From positions 10,124,246 to 10,188,245 of the forward strand of contig JASJYW010000026.1 in assembly GCA_030386875.1 (NCBI GenBank): 64,000 bases of DNA, given 5' to 3'. The notes beneath the pieces were generated by a model. That model was not told where the DNA came from, did not search any database, and was given only the letters and a program-made list of their open reading frames with translations. Below, piece after piece: positions 57,785 to 64,000 of this stretch. Numbering within the stretch: position 1 is the stretch's first letter; each line of letters starts with the position of its first letter. This stretch comes from Morinoia aosen. Its lineage: Eukaryota > Arthropoda > Malacostraca > Amphipoda > Talitridae. The position numbers were made by a program, and so were the translations under genes.

Positions 57785-58527
57785 TATGTCGAGAATACTT
57801 TAATTGTTGCATTAGCTATGGCCATCATTAATCCTCTAGTAACGGAAGATTTCTCAAAGAAACTATTCAATAAACCCTTTAATTCGTCGGAAGAGCTCCT
57901 TCAGAGAATAGTAACTGTAATTCGCAATTTTCCCGAAGATAAGCAAATCTTAGCGACTCGATCTGAGAGATCTATGGAAACCTATTGTGCAGAGGATGAT
58001 GACCATTCATCCGAATCAAATTTTGATGCAGCCTATGATGAGGCCGAAGTGCATACCATGACAAGAGGCAGATTTCAAGGTAGAAGTAGGACGCGTAGAC
58101 CCTACTGGAGACCCAATTTCCCAAGACCAACTTACCGTGCTAGACCTCATGTAAAATCTTTTGTTGATCGTGAATTAGGAACTCTAGAAGTTCAAGCATT
58201 GGAGACATCTAAAACAAAGCGTTGCTCGAATTGCTACAACCAAGTGTGCATCTGCCAAAACCAAGGTGTGTCGGTAACCACTGTGGCTAGGAAACCGACT
58301 GATTGGTACAAACCAGGTTCAAGTCAGACAGCCGCCGAGCATTCGCTGCGAGATGTAGTTTGTTTTCGTTGTAATAAGTTAGGACACTACGCAAGAGACT
58401 GTCGGTCAGGACGAGAGTATTTCAACAGACCAGGTAGGCCTGATCGTGTCCGTGCGCGAGGACAGTATAAAACTCGAGTGCCAGAAAAAAGCCAGGTAGA
58501 AACTTACCAAACTAACAGTGGAAATGA

Positions 58528-58534
58528 TTTTTTA
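58528..58534 (+). promoter_or_regulatory. -1 frameshift site at gag/pol junction of element D
   Basis: T TTT TTA in the gag phase, followed by GCG TAA. Moving to the -1 frame at this point continues in the open pol frame without a stop up to 59770. C has the same heptamer plus an overlapping UUUAAAC. Confidence 0.8.
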
Positions 58535-61500
58535 GCGTAAGCAGTGGAGAAAAATTCATTGCCGATAGAAATAACATCGATGATAAAACGGAAACTAAAA
58601 TAACTATAACTAAGTGTGACTCTACGACAGTGATGCCCTGTGAACCCGAGGAGAATTCTGGTGCTGAAGGTTCCCTCGTTAAAAATGTTGAGAGAGTAGA
58701 TCCACTGATTAAATGTCAAAATAGATATGAATCGCTGGGAGAGGTGGATCTAAGCGACTTGAGCGACTTAAACGCTCATGGTACTGATAATTATGAAAGC
58801 CACATTACGGCGAACGTTTGTAATTACGAAGAAGATGAAGAAGTTGAAGTAACAGGACAGAATGAATTATTTGTAATAAGAAAAAGTCATAAACCAATGA
58901 TTGTACTGAGAAAAGATGCAGACCTGTGGAATACATTGATTGATTCAGGATCAGAAAAGTGTCTGATCAGCTACCACAGAATTAATGAGATAAGTAATGA
59001 CGTGAAGCCAAGTTCTCTGACTATAAAAGGCGTTAACGCTAAAAGTAATGTCGAAGGCGAGGTAGAGCTTGTCCTAAAGTTAAAAAACGGTGTAAGTTTA
59101 AAGACAAATGCTCTAATAATTAAAGATGGTATTTACAATTATGACGTCATTATTGGACGTGATTTATTAGACAAGAACGCCGTTGTAGACTTAAAACAAA
59201 GATGTTTAATTATCAAAGAAGAGAGAATTCCCTTTGCAGAGGTAAAAAGACGAAAAAAGAAAAAGACAGAGTGTCTCGAGTATTTAATAGAGAATACTGA
59301 GTGTCTCATGGCGGTCACGATTACGTCCAGAGCTAAGAAAAAAGTCCTAAATAAGCTAAGAGAGAAGAGGACGTGCATTGCTGAGAAAGCAAGTGAGGAA
59401 GTAAAAAGGGATGGTAAGAGAGAAAATCAGCCTGCCCGAGGCGTAGTTGCAGTTACCAATTCCCTCACAAGGCCAAGGCCGTTAAGAGTGCATACTCAAA
59501 GAATTGAAATTGCTCCTAATGTAATTTTGAAACATGTTGGACATGTTGGAAAGTGTAAAAATGGAGAATACATAATAAAGAAAGCAACTTTAAAAGAAGG
59601 CATTTGTGTCGCCGAAGCAATTGTGAGAGTTAACAATAGGAGAGAGATTCCGTTGTTATTAATTAATAGCTCCGACAGAGCGATTGTTTTACCAGAGAAT
59701 GCAATTATAAGTACTTTAGAAAAAGTGGAAAAGGATCAAGTTGAGTCCGAAGTTTACTTGTCAGATGTATAAGGAGAATTAAAACAAGGATTAAGTACCT
59801 TTGTGCAGGCAGCTGGTGTTGTTCAGGACAGTCATTTAGATGTCGATAATAAAGACACTAATAGTCAATCTGTCGGGATCACAGGGGTTGTTGACAAAGA
59901 GTACATTTCTGATTCCAAAGAAATCGCCCGTGGTCGGCGGAAATTAAATAATGATGATATCAAGTGTAACGATGATGAAATGAAGCCTGAATTGTTGAGT
60001 CTGTTAAACGAATTCAGAGATGTTATCACTATAGACAATGAATCGATCTCCGCCGCTGCGATTAAACCATACAAAATACGTTTGAAACCTAACGTGGATG
60101 TCGTAAATGTCCCTCCCTATCGTATTGCCCACCGTTACATGGAAGACTTGAAAGTCGTTAACGAAAAAATGTTAGACGACGGAATCATTAGACCATCGAT
60201 TTCAGCTTATAATTCACCGATAATTGTAGTTCATAAGAAAGATGGAACTATACGTCCGGTAGTTGACTTTCGCAAAGTAAATGAGGTAATTCATGAAGAA
60301 TCCTTCCCGCTGCCGAGAGTGGACGAGCTTCTTTATAGTTTAAATGGTCAAAAATACTTCTCGAAATTAGATCTTAGGTCAGGATATCATAATATTACAC
60401 TGACCGATGAGAGTAAAGAAATAACAGCATTTACAGTTGGTAGTCGAAAATTCGAGTTTAATAGATTACCATTTGGTTTAAAAACCTCACCTGCATATTT
60501 CCAGTCAGTAATGACGCAAACGCTGTCTCCTGTTCTAGGAAAACTATCTTTCGTCTTTATGGACGACGTGCTAATATACTCGAAAGAAAAGGCACAGCAT
60601 CTTGCCGATATAAAAGTTGTACTTGAACTATTAAGAAACGCTAGATTGTCCATAAAAGCGGAAAAATGTGCCTTTTTTAGGAACGAGATTGAATATCTCG
60701 GACATTCCATTAGTGGAATGGGAACAAGAAGCACCGGTACTGACAAAGTAAGGAATTTAGAAATTCCGAAGAATGTAAAAGAACTCCAATCATTCCTAGG
60801 TCTAGTAAATTTCTTTCGTAGGTACATAAAAAATTTTGCGAGTATCGCAAGCCCGCTCTATAATCTCCTAAAGAAAAATGTTGATTTCAATTGGACACAA
60901 GATTGTCAAAGCGCTTTTGAAAAACTAAAGGACGAACTATGTGAAAATACAATCCTAAGTCACCCAAACTTCGATCAAAAATTTCATCTATTTTGTGACG
61001 CATCAAATGTTGGCATAGGAGCTGTTTTACTCCAGTCATCTACTGATAAAGTTCGAAACATGAGACCGGTCGCATTTTTTTCTAAAACATTGAATTCCAC
61101 CCAACGACGGTACTCAACTACGAAAAAAGAGATGTATGCCATAGTTGAAGCATTAAAACACTTTAAATATCTTGTTTTAGGATATGATCTGGTCGTATAT
61201 ACCGATCACAAGCCGTTAGTCCCTTTATTTTCAAAGAAATTGCCCGAAGATAACACGCTCGCTAGATGGAGTATTTATGTGCAAGCCTTTGATGCCAATT
61301 TAAAATATTTTTCTGGTAAAGCGAATAGTGCCGCCGATGCATTAAGTAGATTAAATCATGACAGAAACCCCTTAACAGAAAGAGAACTATTAGAGTGTTC
61401 TGATTTAACCCCAGATGTAGAGACTTTTCCCGTTGTAACAAGGCTGCAAGCCGCTGCTGCGAGTAGCAGATGTAACAAGCCGGTGACTGAGGGAGAGTTC

Positions 61501-62889
61501 GAGGAAACAATTCCAGGAAGTGATGACGGAAGAAACAACAACAGTACTGCTGAAAGCCCCAGACGTGAACCCAATGACTTTAATAGCAGACAGAAAACGA
61601 GCTTATGCAGACTGGATAGAGTTAATACGACTACAGACCATTCAAGTATTAATGACAACTGGTCGCTAGACGAATTCAAACGTGAACAAGATCAAGATCC
61701 CTTTTGTTCGGAAATAAAGAATGCCCTAGAGAATGCAACTAAAGTTTCTAATACTGACATGAATGAATTTCTGATTATGAATGATATTTTGTATAAAAGA
61801 CGAAAAATTGACAATAGACCCAGTACCATTCTGACTATTGTGGTGCCATATACTTTGCTGCACCAGACAATTCTTTTCATCCACAATTTGTCCCACACAG
61901 ATCTAAATCATACTTTGTTTAAGTTTAAATTACAATATTTTCATCCGTACGAGCGGACAGTTACACGCAAAATTGTTGAATCGTGTGACACCTGTAAGAT
62001 TCTAAAATCACGAATACCGACGCCTATTAAAATTCTAAATGCTCCAATTGGAACACGATGTTTTCAAACGGTCAGCATGGACTTCTATGGTCCATTACCA
62101 ATGACGGACAATGGTAACAAATATATTCTTGTGATTATCGACCTTTTTTCCAGGTTTGTTAAATTATATTCGACTAGTGACCGATGTACAGAGACTGTCA
62201 CAGATTGTCTATGGAATTTTTGTTGTTTGTTCGGTACCCCGGACGTGCTACTGTCCGACAATGCTCTGGAATTTAAATCATCTAATGTAAGAACTTTCGC
62301 AAAAGGACTTTCTATCTTAAAAAAGGAAGTTCTGGCGTATTCACCTTTTTCTAATGGTATTGTCGAGCGATGTAATGGTAAAATCCGACACCTGCTCAAG
62401 TTATATCTAAATTTTCTTACTCATAATGAGTGGGATAGATTGCTGGATATTGTAGAGAATTCGATTAATAATAGCTATAATGAAACATTAGGCGATACCC
62501 CTGCATACACAGTTTTCGGTAGAGATACGTGTGTTCATATCAGTTCTACTAATTTGGAAGATTTAAATGTTGCGACTTCATATGAAGATGTTCAAAAACA
62601 AAAATTTAAAGAATCATCTATTGTAGTGAACAATATTAGAAATGCGATCATTAACGCCACAATTGAAAGAACTGCCTATAGAAATATGAAACGTCGCGAT
62701 AAAAATTTAAAAGTGATGGACCGTGTACTAGTGAAAAATCATGCCAAAAAACATAAATTACAGCTGAATTTTTTGGGTCCTGCTATCATTGAAAGACTAG
62801 GTAAAAATTATGCAGATATTAGGATCGGTAACAAGATTATCCGATCGAATTTAAACCATGTACTGCCTTTAGATAGGATAAAAAGGTAA
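58534..62889 (+). pseudogene. pol: pol polyprotein of element D with one premature stop
   Basis: Same domain order as C. The protease has LIDSGSEKC and VIIGRDLL. A single in-frame TAA at 59770-59772, after SEVYLSDV, separates the protease part from the rest; the same frame is open on both sides of it. Then come reverse transcriptase (FVFMDDVLIYS), RNase H (FCDASNVGIGAVL, YTDHKPL), the integrase zinc finger (ending SCDTCK), integrase catalytic motifs (SMDFYGP, LSDNALEF, GIVERCN) and a GPY/F-like tail (FLGPAIIE). Apart from the stop the frame looks well preserved, so inactivation may be recent, or the stop may be a sequencing error. Confidence 0.92.
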
Positions 62890-63404
62890 AGTTGTCAACC
62901 TAGTTTGTAACTGTTCATTTTCATGTATTCCGAGATTGCCATTCAATATATGTATTTCAAATGGTTTTTAGCTTGTAAGTTCGTTCTATGAGTTCTTAGC
63001 ATGTAAGTGTGTTCTATGAGTTTCTTAAGACTGTATGCATGTCTTGCGTTAGGAAATTTTCTGTTGAGCAAACACCTTGTGCCGAGATGATGAGCTGAGG
63101 ATGTTGTCATACTATCGTTGCGACATCAGAGTGTGTTCATCTGGTCGTGAGCTAGAATTGATAAACTTAGGTGAAATCGTGTGGAGATGTCGACACGAGA
63201 GCGCGAGTGCGAAGCCTGCGAGAACTGTATCGCACCTGCCGCAAATTGTTTGAAAACAATGCCAGGCAGTGTAGTTGGAATGTATGTGTCTTGATGAGAG
63301 GGAAGGAAGCGTGCCTTAGTATGAAATCTTAGTATGAAACCTCAGTATGAAATCTTAGTATGAAATCTTAGTATGAAACGTAAATTGTTTACTTTAGACT
63401 TGGG
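62890..63404 (+). other. Post-pol spacer of element D
   Basis: About 515 bp without a supported gene. It contains imperfect repeats of TTCTATGAGTT near 62983-63023 and the 13-bp tandem repeat at 63315-63379. By analogy with A and C it would be intronic in a spliced message. Confidence 0.6.
63315..63379 (+). repeat. 13-bp tandem repeat (5 copies)
   Basis: Five near-perfect copies of CTTAGTATGAAAT just upstream of the splice acceptor region of D. It is not present in A or C. Confidence 0.9.
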
Positions 63405-63436
63405 GCCATGCTAATAAGCTGTATCGTTCTTTTCAG
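63405..63436 (+). promoter_or_regulatory. Predicted 3' splice acceptor of element D
   Basis: GCCATGCTAAT is followed by CTGTATCGTTCTTTTCAG. The branch-site block is identical to A and C, while the sequence after the AG is unrelated. This supports a conserved splicing function rather than conserved coding. Confidence 0.65.
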
Positions 63437-63519
63437 ATTCCTGGAGCGACGCCTGAACAACTCCGGAACATTACCCATTCCGATTTACAACATACGCATT
63501 CACTGCTTAATTTGTATTG

Positions 63520-63744
63520 ATGTGTACTGGGGCTACCAACCAACTCTGGCAACCACAGGAATCGACGATCGTTTTCAGAATCAGGGTACCTAAAGCATTG
63601 TTACAGGAGGCCTATTGCAAATTAACCTTGTTCCTGAACCTCGATTCCCCTTTACGTACACGAATTTTGGTATACGAATCCGGAAACGACATCGAACTAG
63701 TATTTGAAATAAGAATCGCTGCATTTCCAACAACCATCCAGTGA
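63520..63744 (+). CDS. Small ORF at the first AUG after the D acceptor (74 codons)
   Basis: The AUG at 63520 is the first one after the predicted splice point. The product is not similar, by eye, to the small proteins of A or C. It has alternating hydrophobic and charged residues (FRIRVPKALL, IELVFEIRIAAF) and no clear membrane segment. No family is recognised. It could be a replacement third gene or a chance ORF. Confidence 0.35.
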   Translation: MCTGATNQLWQPQESTIVFRIRVPKALLQEAYCKLTLFLNLDSPLRTRILVYESGNDIELVFEIRIAAFPTTIQ

Positions 63745-63795
63745 TAAAATAAATTTTCTATATCTGTAATTGCTAAAAACAATATTCACTATTAA

Positions 63796-64000
63796 TCAAT
63801 ACTAACTACTTACGTAATTTCAAGCGGCACCATTTTAATTCCTGCGCTATTAGTAGCTTTGTGGCCCACTAAAATGGGGAACAAAGTGTCTAATATTAAT
63901 GTAGATGCCATATTAACTGCAATAAAGGCCAATAATGGCCAGATCTCGGATGAACTCATCCGACATACCGAGGAAACGAGAGTAGATCTCATTCCTGACC
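63796..64000 (+). CDS. Open frame at window end, possible exon of the D third gene (partial)
   Basis: After a TAA at 63793-63795 the frame stays open for 68 codons to the window end. It has a hydrophobic stretch (TILIPALLVALWP), then an internal AUG at 63874 and a hydrophilic region (INVDAILTAIKANNGQ). TACTAAC and TTTCAAG near 63800-63824 could serve as branch site and acceptor of another intron. It may be a downstream exon or an independent small ORF. No homology is recognised. Confidence 0.3.

Larger units (their letters stand above)
56193..58540 (+). pseudogene. gag: gag of element D, interrupted by a mariner insertion
   Basis: Gag from the AUG at 56193, close to the B gag. The first part runs to 56881 and the frame resumes at 57787 beyond the 903-bp mariner. 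The inserted length plus duplicated TA (905 bp) also breaks the frame. The N-terminus is acidic, followed by Thr/Val repeats and a capsid-like core. The C-terminal part has an Arg-rich region, a CSNC...CIC cluster and a standard zinc knuckle (CFRCNKLGHYARDC, C-X2-C-X4-H-X4-C). It ends GAT TTT TTA GCG TAA, which contains the slippery site for pol. No functional gag can be made from this copy as it stands. Confidence 0.93.
54876..64000 (+). mobile_element. Element D: Ty3/gypsy-type element, defective, running off the window
   Basis: Plus-strand element with 5' LTR, primer site, leader, gag (split by a mariner), pol (one nonsense codon), splice acceptor and further small ORFs. Leader and gag match B closely; pol is homologous to C along its full length but diverged. 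No 3' LTR appears before the window end, so the element is longer than about 9.1 kb including the inserted mariner. Confidence 0.93.

Noticed and set aside
57662-58540. 292-codon ORF as a separate gene
   Set aside because: Its first part is mariner sequence; the remainder is the 3' part of the interrupted D gag.

Overview
The window looks like heterochromatin of an animal, most likely an insect. The grounds are Ty3/gypsy-type LTR retrotransposons with insect-style splice signals, a DD41D mariner-type DNA transposon, and about 38.5 kb of tandem satellite. I cannot name the species; a hymenopteran is only a guess. I found no ordinary host gene, tRNA or rRNA. Everything recognisable is mobile element, satellite or assembly gap.

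Layout. 1-2463: 3' end of a Ty3/gypsy element on the + strand (A), with its 3' LTR at 2292-2463, inserted into the gag gene of a second element (B). 2464-5186: 5' part of B on the - strand (truncated gag, leader, primer site, 5' LTR). 5188-22580: 119-bp satellite in + orientation with a nested higher-order structure. 22601-23100: 500 N. 23101-29138: the same satellite in - orientation, but a different subfamily. 29139-39252: a complete young element on the - strand (C) with identical 173-bp LTRs, a 5-bp target duplication, and intact gag and pol. 39253-43119: satellite, - orientation. 43120-43619: 500 N. 43620-54875: satellite, - orientation, sharing variants with the first block. 54876-64000: element D (+ strand, relative of B) with 5' LTR, gag interrupted by a 903-bp mariner, pol with one premature stop, and the start of its post-pol region.

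How the parts work. In C and D, gag is followed by pol in the -1 frame and both have a canonical -1 slippery heptamer at the gag end. Pol carries protease, reverse transcriptase, RNase H and integrase with a GPY/F tail. B, C and D have a strong 5' splice donor in the leader. A, C and D have a conserved branch-point, pyrimidine-tract and AG acceptor downstream of pol. This is the layout by which errantivirus-like elements make a spliced env mRNA, but no classical envelope protein is present in A or C.

Best candidate for something undescribed. After the acceptor, A and C carry two overlapping small ORFs: a 49-codon arginine-rich ORF that starts at the first AUG and, 20 nt further on, a 76-codon single-pass membrane protein ORF. 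Both pairs keep the same lengths and spacing. In the last part of the overlap the substitutions between A and C are mostly synonymous in the arginine-rich frame and mostly amino-acid changing in the membrane frame, so the hidden frame appears to be under selection. D has a different ORF at the first AUG after its acceptor.

Caution: both gaps are exactly 500 N, so they are scaffold joins of unknown size. The satellite orientation switch across the first gap may be real or a scaffolding artefact.
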